Of a stretch of 64,000 nucleotides of DNA, positions 1-7,535 are shown in pieces (the stretch's first letter is position 1; the number at the start of each line of letters is the position of its first letter). The notes beneath the pieces were generated by a model that had not been told where the DNA came from, did not search any database, and saw nothing but the letters and a program-made list of their open reading frames with translations. A program made the translations under genes and the position numbers. Origin of the DNA: Limimaricola sp964022235 (GTDB lineage: Bacteria; Pseudomonadota; Alphaproteobacteria; Rhodobacterales; Rhodobacteraceae); the NCBI RefSeq assembly GCF_964022235.1, contig NZ_CAXHZL010000001.1, positions 1 through 64,000 on the forward strand, given 5' to 3'.

Positions 1-2
1 TG

Positions 3-77
3 CTCCACCTTACTCAGGAGTTGAAGCCTCCGACAAAACCGGGGCGCTTCAAACCCTTGTTTCTGGAAGATCCGTAG
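3..77 (+). CDS. Possible 3' end of a gene cut by the window edge
   Basis: An open frame enters from the left edge and ends at TAG (75-77). It reads LHLTQELKPPTKPGRFKPLF followed by LEDP, a basic, proline-rich tail. A short hairpin (GTGGGC tgct GCCCAC, 77-92) follows directly and could end its transcript. I do not recognise the family. It may be only chance reading frame, so confidence is low. Confidence 0.25.
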   Translation, partial: LHLTQELKPPTKPGRFKPLFLEDP

Positions 78-142
78 TGGGCTGCTGCCCACCCAGCGAA
101 GCAGCCGCACTGACCTGAGCCAAGAGGGAACCCGCTCCGAGG

Positions 143-907
143 TTATGTCGCTTGCCGCTCCGCCCAGCCCGCGAAGGTCCGCTCCAGTGCGACGACGGCG
201 TAGTAGAGCGCTATGCCGAGCACTGCGAGCGCAATCAGCACCGCGAACATCAGTGGGTAGTTGGAGTTGGTCTGCCCCGACAGGAACAGCGCCCCCAGCC
301 CCCGACCGTGTGGCGAGACGATCTCGACGAGGTTGGTGCCGATGAAGGCCAGCGTCACCGAGACTTTCAGCGCCCCGAAGAACTCGGGCAGGGTCTTGGG
401 CAAAGCGATCTTGCGGAAGATGGTGAAGCGGCTCGCACCGAGCGATCGCAGGATATCACGGTACTCCGGTTCGAGCGTCGACAGGCCGATCCCGACCGAG
501 ACCGCGATCGGAAAGAAGGAGATCAGGAAGGCCATCATCACGGTGTTGAAGTCGTGCTGACCGATGAACAGGAGCGCCAGAACCGGCACCAGCGTCGCCT
601 TGGGGATGGCGTTGAAGCCCACTAGAAGCGGGTAGAGTGCGTCGCGCATGATCCGCGAAAAGCCCATGATCATGCCGAGCAGAAGCCCGAACACCACCGC
701 GAGGGCCAGCCCGGCCACGGTGCGCCACAGGGTCTGCCATGCGCCGATCAGGAACAACTCCCAGAACCGAGTATAGGCCGCCGGCAGGTCCGAGGGCGAG
801 GCCATGACGTAGTCGGGCCAGCCGTTGATCCGCACCAGCGCCTCCCAGACCGCGAGAAAGGCCGCGATGGCCAGCACCGGCACGGCGATTTTGCGCAGAG
901 TTTCCAT
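143..907 (-). CDS. ABC transporter permease (BPD/TauC-SsuC type)
   Basis: This 254-residue inner-membrane permease belongs to the binding-protein-dependent family that serves nitrate, sulfonate, taurine and pyrimidine-precursor importers. About six hydrophobic segments are visible. The cytoplasmic EAA-type loop lies near the middle (EYRDILRSLGASRFTIFRKI), where the ATPase docks. The ATG at 907 was chosen because it overlaps the stop of the ATPase gene (TAATG), which implies translational coupling; a longer frame upstream only re-reads the ATPase gene. It is the last gene of the operon binding protein - ATPase - permease. The substrate cannot be read from the permease. The family is clear, the specificity is not. 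Confidence 0.9.
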   Translation of the reverse strand: METLRKIAVPVLAIAAFLAVWEALVRINGWPDYVMASPSDLPAAYTRFWELFLIGAWQTLWRTVAGLALAVVFGLLLGMIMGFSRIMRDALYPLLVGFNAIPKATLVPVLALLFIGQHDFNTVMMAFLISFFPIAVSVGIGLSTLEPEYRDILRSLGASRFTIFRKIALPKTLPEFFGALKVSVTLAFIGTNLVEIVSPHGRGLGALFLSGQTNSNYPLMFAVLIALAVLGIALYYAVVALERTFAGWAERQAT

Positions 908-1695
908 TATGCGGCCTCCGGGCTGCGGCCCTGGGCAATCTTGATCTGGTCGCGCAGCACATGGAGCATGTCGGCCGCCTTTTGGGTGTAGAGTACGTCG
1001 ATGGTCCGGTCCTGCGGCAGGTCGACGGTCAGGGTATGCTGCGTGCGCGCCGGACGCCCCGACAGCACTACCACCTGGTCGCCTAGAAAGACGCTCTCGC
1101 GCAAATCGTGGGTGATCAGCACGGCAGTGAAGGGCTCCTTGGCGCGCAGGTCGCGCATGGTCTGCCAGAGGTCCTCGCGGGTGAAGTTGTCGAGCGCACC
1201 GAACGGCTCGTCCATGATTAACACGTCGGGTTTGTGGACGATGGCGCGGCACAGGGAGGCGCGCTGGCGCATGCCTCCCGACAGCTCCGAGGGACGCTTA
1301 GCCTCGAAGCCCGAAAGCCCCACCATTTCCAGAAGTTCTTCCGCCCGCCCGATGCGGTCGCGCCTTGGCATTGAGGGCGCCACGATCTCAAGCGGTAGGA
1401 TCACGTTGTCGAGGATCGAGCGCCATTCGAGCAGCACCGGGTTCTGGAACGCCATGCCCACGGTCTTGCGCGGGCTCGTCACCTTCTGCCCGTCGAGCCA
1501 AACCTCGCCGGCATCGGGCTTCATCAGCCCGGCCACTAGCCGCGTCAGTGTGGACTTGCCGCAGCCCGAGGGGCCCACCACCGCGCAGAACTCGCCCTCG
1601 GGCACCGTGATGTCGAGCCCATCGAGCACGGGCAGCGGGCCCGACTTGGTCTTGTAGGCGTGCCGCACGCCCGTGATTTCGATGATGTTCTTCAT
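907..1695 (-). CDS. ABC transporter ATP-binding protein (nitrate/sulfonate/taurine type)
   Basis: This 262-residue cytoplasmic ATPase powers the adjacent importer. Walker A GPSGCGKST lies at residues 41-49, the Q-loop glutamine near 84, the signature LSGGM at 138-142 and Walker B VLIMDEPFGALD at about 158-169. It resembles TauB/SsuB/ThiZ-like ATPases. The start MKNIIEI at 1695 matches the usual N-terminus of the family; an in-frame extension upstream is proline/alanine-rich and unlikely to be translated. It lies 53 bp downstream of the binding-protein gene and overlaps the permease start by 1 bp, so the three form one transcription unit. Confidence 0.93.
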   Translation of the reverse strand: MKNIIEITGVRHAYKTKSGPLPVLDGLDITVPEGEFCAVVGPSGCGKSTLTRLVAGLMKPDAGEVWLDGQKVTSPRKTVGMAFQNPVLLEWRSILDNVILPLEIVAPSMPRRDRIGRAEELLEMVGLSGFEAKRPSELSGGMRQRASLCRAIVHKPDVLIMDEPFGALDNFTREDLWQTMRDLRAKEPFTAVLITHDLRESVFLGDQVVVLSGRPARTQHTLTVDLPQDRTIDVLYTQKAADMLHVLRDQIKIAQGRSPEAA

Positions 1696-1748
1696 TCTTC
1701 GTGCCGCATCGGCCGGTGCCGGGCACGGACCCGGCGCCAGTCCCCCCG

Positions 1749-2756
1749 TCACTTGAGCATCAGCACGTCGCCCTCGGGCAGGTAGCTGTCGCCGAAGAAA
1801 GTGGCAGCATCGGGCTCGTTCTGGAACTCGTAGACAGTCTTAGTCTGCTCGATCGCCCGCGCGAAGCGCTCGGGGTCGATGTTGCCCACACCGTTCTCGC
1901 GCACGTGATCGGTCAGCACGTTGTCATCGATCGCCAGTTGCAGGCGGCGCTTCTCGAGATCCGCGTCGGCGGCGGGGTTGCGCTTCAGCAGCGCCTTGAT
2001 CGCGGTATCGGGATCGTCGATCGCGGCCTGCCAGCCCTGCGCGATGGCGGTCAGGAAGCCAGTCACCGCCTCGGGTTTGGCTTCGGCGAAGTCGGTGTTG
2101 ACGATAATGGCGTTGCCGTAGAGGTCGACGCCGTGATCGGCCATCAGAATGACCGAGATGTCGTCCTCGGGCACGCCGAGCCGGATCAGGTTGAGCGTCG
2201 AGGAAAAGGAGAAGCCGGTCACGGCGTCCACCTCGCCCTGTGCCAGCATTGGCTCGCGCGTCGGGAAGCCCACTGGTTCGACGGTGATCGCGTCGATGTC
2301 GATGCCGTTCTCGGCGGCGAAGATCGGGAACTGCGCCCAAGCCCCGTCGGGCGGCGGCGCGCCGAGCACGCGACCCTCGAGATCGGCGGGCGCGGACACG
2401 CCTTGGCTGACGCGGCCGACAACCGCGAAGGGCGGCTTGTCGTAGACCATCATCACCGCCGTGACTGGGGCGCCGGGGTTCTGGTCGAGAAACCGCATTA
2501 CCGAGTTGATGTCGGCGAAGCCCACCGGGAAGGCGCCTGTCGCGACCTTCGGAATGGCGTCGAGCGAGCCTGCTCCTTCGGTGATGGTTACGTCGAGGCC
2601 CTGTGCCTCGAACAGGCCCGCATCGATCGCGTGAGTGTAGGGTGCGGCGGGACCCTCGAACTTCCAGTCGAGCGCGAAGGGCATTTCGGTCTGCGCGGAG
2701 GCGGTGCCTGCCGCGACTGCGACGGCACCGGCGAAAAGGACGTGTTTCGGTATCAT
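1749..2756 (-). CDS. ABC transporter substrate-binding protein (NMT1/THI5-like)
   Basis: This 335-residue periplasmic binding protein has an N-terminal signal peptide (MIPKHVLFAGAVAVAAGTAS, then AQ). The fold signature of the NMT1/SsuA group is visible: FALDWKFEGPAAPYTHAIDA, then an amphipathic AGLFEAQGLDV region and a GAFPVGFADINS ligand loop. Members bind pyrimidine precursors of thiamine, sulfonates, taurine or nitrate; the ligand here cannot be decided. It is the first gene of the importer operon. No TPP-type riboswitch was recognised upstream, but an inverted repeat lies at 2846-2875, about 90 bp before the start, and could be an operator. Confidence 0.88.
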   Translation of the reverse strand: MIPKHVLFAGAVAVAAGTASAQTEMPFALDWKFEGPAAPYTHAIDAGLFEAQGLDVTITEGAGSLDAIPKVATGAFPVGFADINSVMRFLDQNPGAPVTAVMMVYDKPPFAVVGRVSQGVSAPADLEGRVLGAPPPDGAWAQFPIFAAENGIDIDAITVEPVGFPTREPMLAQGEVDAVTGFSFSSTLNLIRLGVPEDDISVILMADHGVDLYGNAIIVNTDFAEAKPEAVTGFLTAIAQGWQAAIDDPDTAIKALLKRNPAADADLEKRRLQLAIDDNVLTDHVRENGVGNIDPERFARAIEQTKTVYEFQNEPDAATFFGDSYLPEGDVLMLK

Positions 2757-2845
2757 GCTCTTTCCCTGCTGGAGTGCTTTTTGTCCAACGGCGTGTCGGC
2801 GAGAGCCAGTCCACCGGGCCGATTAGTACAGGGATATCCGATCCG

Positions 2846-2875
2846 ACTGCAAAAAGTGAGTGTTTTTTGTGCAGT
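2846..2875. promoter_or_regulatory. Inverted repeat upstream of the ABC importer, possible operator
   Basis: ACTGCA (2846-2851) and TGCAGT (2870-2875) form perfect arms around an A-rich and T-rich centre that also pairs partly (AAAAA with TTTTTT). It sits 90 bp before the start of the binding-protein gene. Symmetry and position suggest a repressor or activator site; no regulator gene is adjacent on that side. Confidence 0.4.
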
Positions 2876-3016
2876 AGCTCGCCGCAAATGCCGAAATCTG
2901 GATGGTTCGATGTCTCAGAGGGGCTGACGGAGGACGACGATGCGGATCTTCTCCTCTGCTGAATAGTGCTCCGCGGGCGCCGACGGATGCGACTCCGCCG
3001 TCGGTTTGGCTATTCT

Positions 3017-3067
3017 GGGTTTCTGTCTCATCTCCACTCCTCGGTGGTTACGATGAGCCAGAAACCC
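3017..3067. repeat. Long inverted repeat (15-nt arms, one mismatch)
   Basis: GGGTTTCTG-T-CTCAT at 3017-3031 pairs with ATGAG-C-CAGAAACCC at 3053-3067, leaving a 21-nt loop. The arms match at 14 of 15 positions. This is far stronger than expected by chance in a non-coding stretch. It may be a terminator-like structure, a miniature mobile-element remnant or a recombination site. Confidence 0.65.
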
Positions 3068-3296
3068 TCCGTTACAAAATCAACCCAGATGTCCCAGAGG
3101 CGCTGATGGGAGACACGGTATCGATTGAGAGAGCGCTGCGGCGGGCAGGTAGATCTGCGCAGATGACAGCAGTGTAGAAACACCTGGTTGGTGGGCGTCT
3201 CGGGAGCCTTCTTTTCAATAAGCTGGTTGGGCTTAGCCTCGCCATTCTCTTCGGTTTGACGAAGAGTCCGTGGGCTGGTGATAAAAGTGGGGAGGG

Positions 3297-3989
3297 TTAA
3301 GATGTATACAGGATTTGCCGTTTTTGTAATGCGGCTACCAGCTTCGGCGCAATATCTTTGGTCGAGATAACTGGTTTCAGGTTTATGCCTTGATAACTCC
3401 CGTACTCTTTTTGGGCGGACGCGGATACGGAAAGCGTCAAGGTTTCGGGCCTAAAGATAATAGCGCCGGCGTCGAATAGACGGTGGATATCTGAACGTAG
3501 CGGAATACCGTTCCAACCTTCGTCGCTACCGCCGGAAGACACTGGCAAGATGTGCGCGGCCTCTAACGCCACCAAGGTCTCGCAACCTGTCACAAGACAG
3601 CGTGCACCGAATATATCGAATACTGCACGACGAAACTTAGCCTGGTTTGGTCGGCTCCAAACCTCAGCTAAATGGCGCTGGCGATCAGTCGCGCTTGCCG
3701 CCTCATCGTCCGGGCTCGTGATCAGTTGGAAGCCAAGAGACTCAAAGTGCTTTCGGAATACATCTGTTTGGGGGTTATCCGCCATTGGCTGGCCTGAAAT
3801 CTCGCTGGCCAAGCGCCCCAGCGGCTTGACAGGGTAGGCCTCTCCCATATGCAGTAGAAATCCGGTTGTAGACGGCCGTATCTGTCCATTCGGTTTTGGG
3901 TAGTATTTATACAGCCATTCGCGACCGTTCTTTCGGGCCGAGTCAATAGCTTCCAGGGCGTGAATGCGAGTAAAAGTAAGATCAGTCAT
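3297..3989 (-). CDS. HNH endonuclease (HNH_2-like), possible restriction enzyme
   Basis: This 230-residue protein has a C-terminal HNH nuclease core: Cys131 and Cys136, then AAH (His146), WNG (Asn160) and DIHRLFD (His169), in the spacing of the HNH_2 family. The N-terminal half contains GFLLHMGEAYPVKPLGRLA, a pattern like the head domain of some McrA-like enzymes, so a methyl-directed (type IV) restriction role is possible but inferred. The start MTDLTF at 3989 is preceded by GGAGG 12 nt upstream; the longer frame begins in unlikely sequence. Base composition is clearly less GC-rich than in the flanking metabolic genes, and there is no partner methylase nearby. It looks like an acquired solitary nuclease. 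Confidence 0.8.
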   Translation of the reverse strand: MTDLTFTRIHALEAIDSARKNGREWLYKYYPKPNGQIRPSTTGFLLHMGEAYPVKPLGRLASEISGQPMADNPQTDVFRKHFESLGFQLITSPDDEAASATDRQRHLAEVWSRPNQAKFRRAVFDIFGARCLVTGCETLVALEAAHILPVSSGGSDEGWNGIPLRSDIHRLFDAGAIIFRPETLTLSVSASAQKEYGSYQGINLKPVISTKDIAPKLVAALQKRQILYTS

Positions 3990-4128
3990 CTGTAAGTGGG
4001 GCCTCCATTGCAGTCGCTTGCAAGATAATATTGAGCAGTTTTTCAAAAGTAAGGCCACTTCGCCTGAGGCTGGACAGCTTGCGATATCCTAATAGGGAAG
4101 TGTGTAGCGAGGAAGTATGCGCTCACTC

Positions 4129-4161
4129 TGTTCAGTGTTCAGTGTTCAGTGTTCAGTGTTC
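4129..4161. repeat. Heptanucleotide tandem repeat (TGTTCAG, 4.7 copies)
   Basis: Four exact copies of TGTTCAG (4129-4156) are followed by a partial copy TGTTC. The array lies between the HNH nuclease start and the end of the small gene at 4210. Because 7 is not a multiple of 3 it could vary in copy number by slippage, but no gene reads through it, so an effect would have to be on transcription. Confidence 0.9.
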
Positions 4162-4209
4162 TGGGCTATGAGCGCAATATTTCTCTGAGGTGATCCCGAA
4201 ACGCCACTT

Positions 4210-4545
4210 TCACAGTCGTGAAATCCGAAACACTCGGTAAGTGGTTTCATCATCGGCCAAAGTCACCCCCATTTCAGCCCCTACGTGATATCTGCTGAGG
4301 CGCGACCAATGAATGGCACCATGCCGCACGGCATCAGGCGCATACGATCCGAAATCAAGTGTCCCATTGTCATGGAGTACGAAGGGCCGGCACTCCGAGT
4401 CTTCTCGAGCCTCAAGCGCTCCGATCCATCCTGACATTGGGAGGAACAAGTTCGGTGTCCCTTCGCCGTCGAGGTAGAGGTTGAAGATGATGGCAGGATC
4501 ACTCGTGTTGTCAGTTCGGATTTCGATCTGATAGGGGTGCGTCAA
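4210..4545 (-). CDS. Orphan hypothetical protein, 111 residues
   Basis: I do not recognise this family. The frame encodes a soluble, acidic protein (IEIRTDNTSDPAIIFNLYLD near the N-terminus) with no signal peptide or membrane segment. The sequence has ordinary amino-acid composition and looks genuinely coding. The start is a TTG at 4545 with GAGAAGGG 7-14 nt upstream. It lies in the low-GC segment, 220 bp upstream of the HNH nuclease on the same strand. Its size and place next to a solitary nuclease would fit an immunity or accessory protein, but that is speculation. Confidence 0.55.
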   Translation of the reverse strand: MTHPYQIEIRTDNTSDPAIIFNLYLDGEGTPNLFLPMSGWIGALEAREDSECRPFVLHDNGTLDFGSYAPDAVRHGAIHWSRLSRYHVGAEMGVTLADDETTYRVFRISRL

Positions 4546-5720
4546 GGCTTGGCCCTTCTCGCTTTATGGTCAGGCAGAGCCCAGCCTCTTGGCTTCTCGG
4601 TACGAATATCTGGCAAACTTTCTTCGTTTCAGAGCCTTAGTCAAGTACGGAGCTTTGCCCAGGGACAGCTCGGGCAATCACGTCCTGAGCTTTGCACCTG
4701 AGTGAAGGGCGCCAAACTCTCACGATCTTGCCGGTGTACTTTGAGGGTATAGTGGGCGCCGCCGTGGCCGCTTGAATCATGAGGCAAGCCCGATCGCGGG
4801 GAACAGATGAGCGATGACCTGGCGGAGGCTGGATAATGCCCCAGCAGGGTTAGGTCCCAGAGCAGAAGTCCGGAAATTCCAGATCCCGGCGGTCCAAGGT
4901 CGGGTCCCACAGCAGCTCAGTCGGAAATCCAGCGCTTCAAGGGCGAACTTTCGGGCCTACATCGGGTCGGAAAAAACTTGAGGGAAGGTGGGTTCGAACT
5001 CTTGCTCACGGAAATTTCCGACTATAGTCTTTGAAAGAAACCAGAGTTCCGAGCCTGCTCGGTCGTTTTGCGCAATGCTATAGGCGCGGTGCGCAATGTT
5101 TTGCGCACAACGAACGCACTATGTTGCTCTAATAGTCTCGATATTTCTCAGCCATCTGGCCTATGGCCGCGCACGGTTACGCGGCGTCCTACAGCTGTTG
5201 CGGGAACGGGAACAGTCATGTCCAAGGCTGCCTTGTGTAACATCGCCCTCGGGAATGACGCAGGCCACGCGTCACCCTGAGGGTGCTCGGCAAATCTCTT
5301 ATCCTCAAAGGCGTTTCGCACTGGAGGGATGGGCCTATCCACCAAACTGCCCTCGATGTGACCGCTCCTAATTTGACCATCTGATAACCTTGTAGCTGCA
5401 GCACCTGCCAAGCATCCTAAGCGAGGGGCGGTAAGGTCCCTATGTCAGTCAACAACGGCCGGTGAGGCGAGGGTCTGCTTCGAGCGCAAGCAAGCTACGT
5501 CGCTGGTGGAGATGCTTGAACCTGCCGCCTATGCAGGCCCGTCACAAACGGGCCATGGCGAGCCTTGGACCCGCTTAATAAGCTTCGGCTCAATACTACC
5601 AACCGGTCATTCTTGTTCTCGTCCGGCCTTCTACCCACCAAAAAAGCTGGGTTCATCGCGAGAAGCCGCAGGGCGAAGGTTGCCGCCGTTGTCTGCCATG
5701 AGGAGAGCGCTTTCGGCCGT
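4546..5720. other. Long gene-poor stretch in the low-GC segment
   Basis: No convincing gene was found in this 1.2-kb stretch. Short open frames (for example 4641-4910 minus and 5068-5280 plus) are rich in Pro, Ser and Cys and resemble nothing known. It holds hairpins at 5089-5108 and at 5536-5554 (GGCCCGT cacaa ACGGGCC). The part around 5400-5700 may be decayed coding sequence. It reads as the junction of an acquired segment. Confidence 0.5.
5089..5108. repeat. Perfect 8-bp hairpin GTGCGCAA/TTGCGCAC
   Basis: GTGCGCAA (5089-5096), loop TGTT, TTGCGCAC (5101-5108). The motif TTGCGCAATG also occurs just upstream (5069-5078), so TGCGCAA is present three times in 40 bp. This may be a protein-binding cluster. 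Confidence 0.5.
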
Positions 5721-6317
5721 TCAGGCTGTCAGGCCGTAGTGGGCCAGAAACATGTCGACGCAGTCTGCGATGACGGCATCCGGATCGACCTCGGCCTTCG
5801 CGCCCATCAGGAACTGCGGCCAGACCAGGAAGTGCTTCACCATCGACAGCAGCTGACCCGTCGCGAAGCCCGGTTCGGCCTTGCGCAGCGCGCCGGCCTG
5901 CCTCGCCTCACCGATCAGCCCCGAGATCGGGCCGTCCTGCATCGCGGCCTTGGCGAAGAAGGCCTGCGCCAGATCCTGATCGCGCAGGAGCTCCGACATC
6001 ACCAGCCGGTTCAGGCCCATGTATTGCTCGCCGGTCAGATGGCCGACGTAATCCCGCACTGCCGCGATCAGCTGCTCGCGCAGCGGCGCGTCGGGCCGGT
6101 AGCGCAGCTTGGGAACGGCCGCGATCTCTTCGAGAAGGATCTCGGTGATCGCGGCGAACAGCAGCTCCTTGCTCTCGAAATGCTTGTAGAGCGTGCGCTT
6201 GGATACCTCGGCCAGTTCCGCGATCCGGTTCACCCGCGCGGCCGGAAAGCCCTGCTCGCGGAACTCCTGGATCGCCGCCTCCAGAATATCTTTTCGTTTC
6301 TTATCAGTCAGTTTCAT
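5721..6317 (-). CDS. TetR/AcrR-family transcriptional repressor
   Basis: This 198-residue regulator has an N-terminal TetR helix-turn-helix at about residues 28-47 (RVNRIAELAEVSKRTLYKHF) and a mostly helical ligand-binding C-terminal part ending LAHYGLTA. The ATG at 6317 (MKLTDKKRK) begins right where TetR family members begin; the longer GTG form at 6353 would start inside the operator. It is divergent from the aldo/keto reductase and SDR genes. Two identical palindromes lie in the 120-bp gap, so it most likely represses itself and that operon. The inducer is unknown; reactive aldehydes or quinone-like compounds are plausible given the neighbours. Confidence 0.92.
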   Translation of the reverse strand: MKLTDKKRKDILEAAIQEFREQGFPAARVNRIAELAEVSKRTLYKHFESKELLFAAITEILLEEIAAVPKLRYRPDAPLREQLIAAVRDYVGHLTGEQYMGLNRLVMSELLRDQDLAQAFFAKAAMQDGPISGLIGEARQAGALRKAEPGFATGQLLSMVKHFLVWPQFLMGAKAEVDPDAVIADCVDMFLAHYGLTA

Positions 6318-6344
6318 CGACTCCGTCCCGCCGCACCGCGATTT

Positions 6345-6364
6345 TGTAAACACAGGGGTTTACA
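6345..6364. promoter_or_regulatory. Operator 1 of the TetR cassette (TGTAAAC-N6-GTTTACA)
   Basis: A perfect 7-bp inverted repeat with a 6-bp spacer (ACAGGG) lies 28 bp before the TetR start codon. Together with the identical site at 6385-6404 it is the likely binding site of the repressor. Confidence 0.8.
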
Positions 6365-6384
6365 CCACCCGCCCTTACTCCCTA

Positions 6385-6404
6385 TGTAAACACCACGGTT
6401 TACA
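6385..6404. promoter_or_regulatory. Operator 2 of the TetR cassette (TGTAAAC-N6-GTTTACA)
   Basis: This second copy has the same arms and spacer length (spacer ACCACG). It begins exactly 40 bp after operator 1, close to four helical turns, so two repressor dimers would sit on the same face of the DNA. It lies 34 bp before the aldo/keto reductase start. Confidence 0.8.
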
Positions 6405-6437
6405 AACGCAAGCGCTGCGGCGCCGGAGGGCACCACG

Positions 6438-7463
6438 ATGAAATACAAGCAACTCGGACATACCGGTCTCTACGTCTCGGAGCTGACGCTCGGCACCATG
6501 ACCTTCGACAACGAGGGCGGCAGCTATGCCGATCTGGTCGGGGCCACCGGTCAGGAGCTGGCGACCCGCATGGTCGATCTGGCCATCGAGGCCGGGGTCA
6601 ACATCTTCGACACCGCCAATGTCTACAGCTCCGGCGTGTCGGAAGAGATGCTGGGCGTGGCCTTGGGCGACCGGCGTCAGGACAACCTCATAGCCACCAA
6701 GCTCTACAACACCATGACCACCGGCCCGAACGACCTGGGCACCAGCCGTCTCGCCATCATGCGCGAGGTGGAGGGCAGCCTGAAGCGGCTGGGCACCGAT
6801 TACATCGATCTCTATCAGGTTCATAACTTCGACGTCACCACTCCGCTCGAAGAGACGCTGCGTGCGCTCGACGATCTCGTGCGGCAGGGCAAGGTACGCT
6901 ACATTGGCCTGTCGAACTTCGCCGGCTGGCAGATCGCCAAGGCGGATGGCATGGCGCGGCTTCTGGGCACCGAGCGGTTCGCTTCCGCGCAGTCCTACTA
7001 CTCGCTCGTCGGCCGCGAGCTCGAGCGCGAGATCCTGCCGGCGGCGATGGATCTTGGCCTCGGCACCTTCATCTGGAGCCCGCTCGCCAGCGGTTTTCTG
7101 AGCGGCAAATACACCCGCGACAGTGAGGCCTCGGGCCGCCGCGCCGCCTTCGACTTTCCGCCGGTCGCCAAGGATCAAGGCTACGACATCGTCGATGTCC
7201 TGGCCGCGATCGCCGAGGAGAAGAATGCCTCGGTGGCGCAGATCGCTCTGGCCTGGCTGCTGCACAAGCCCGGCGTCACCAGCGTCATCGTCGGTGCCCG
7301 CAAGGAGGCCCAGCTGGTCGACAATCTCGGTGCCGCCGACATCGTGCTGAGCGACGAGGAGATGGCACGGCTCGACGAGATCAGCGCGCTCAAGCACGAA
7401 TACCCCGGCTACCTGCCGATCTGGCGGCGCGGCGACACGCTGTTCGGTCAGCTCCACGACTGA
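6438..7463 (+). CDS. Aldo/keto reductase
   Basis: This 341-residue NADPH-dependent oxidoreductase has the complete catalytic tetrad: Asp58 and Tyr63 (FDTANVY), Lys88 and His129 (YQVHN). The C-terminal nucleotide-binding region SVIVGARKEAQLVDNL is present. It resembles the YajO/Tas-like branch that reduces aldehydes and ketones. The start ATG at 6438 follows GGAGGG. It is the first gene of an operon with an SDR and a small membrane protein, opposite a TetR repressor, which suggests an inducible carbonyl or electrophile detoxification unit. Confidence 0.93.
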   Translation: MKYKQLGHTGLYVSELTLGTMTFDNEGGSYADLVGATGQELATRMVDLAIEAGVNIFDTANVYSSGVSEEMLGVALGDRRQDNLIATKLYNTMTTGPNDLGTSRLAIMREVEGSLKRLGTDYIDLYQVHNFDVTTPLEETLRALDDLVRQGKVRYIGLSNFAGWQIAKADGMARLLGTERFASAQSYYSLVGRELEREILPAAMDLGLGTFIWSPLASGFLSGKYTRDSEASGRRAAFDFPPVAKDQGYDIVDVLAAIAEEKNASVAQIALAWLLHKPGVTSVIVGARKEAQLVDNLGAADIVLSDEEMARLDEISALKHEYPGYLPIWRRGDTLFGQLHD

Positions 7464-7535
7464 GCGAAAGACCTGCCGCCCGGCCCAGGGCCGGGCGCCC
7501 CCTCCCCACACATACGCATATCAAGGATCAGACAG

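Larger units (their letters stand above)
2757..3296. other. Intergenic stretch with inverted repeats, no convincing gene
   Basis: This 540-bp stretch begins the lower-GC segment. Short open frames on the plus strand show no recognisable protein. Besides the palindrome at 2846-2875 it holds a small hairpin (CCGACGG 2980-2986 with CCGTCGG 2998-3004, followed by TTT) and a long inverted repeat at 3017-3067. The small hairpin could be a terminator on the plus strand. Confidence 0.5.

Noticed and set aside
2757..2845. A thiamine-pyrophosphate riboswitch before the NMT1-like binding protein
   Set aside because: The CUGAGA and related conserved elements of the TPP riboswitch were not found in the leader, so the importer cannot be assigned to thiamine precursors on that ground.
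2902..3177. Short plus-strand frame of about 90 codons
   Set aside because: It runs through both arms of the inverted repeat at 3017-3067 and has no ribosome-binding site or recognisable protein character.
4641..4910. Minus-strand frame of about 89 codons
   Set aside because: It is rich in Pro, Ser and Cys, without a good start site; it looks like chance reading in decayed DNA.
4991..5000. GGTTCGAACT, resembling a tRNA T-loop
   Set aside because: No matching T-stem, acceptor stem or anticodon arm could be built around it, so it is neither a tRNA nor a clear attachment-site remnant.
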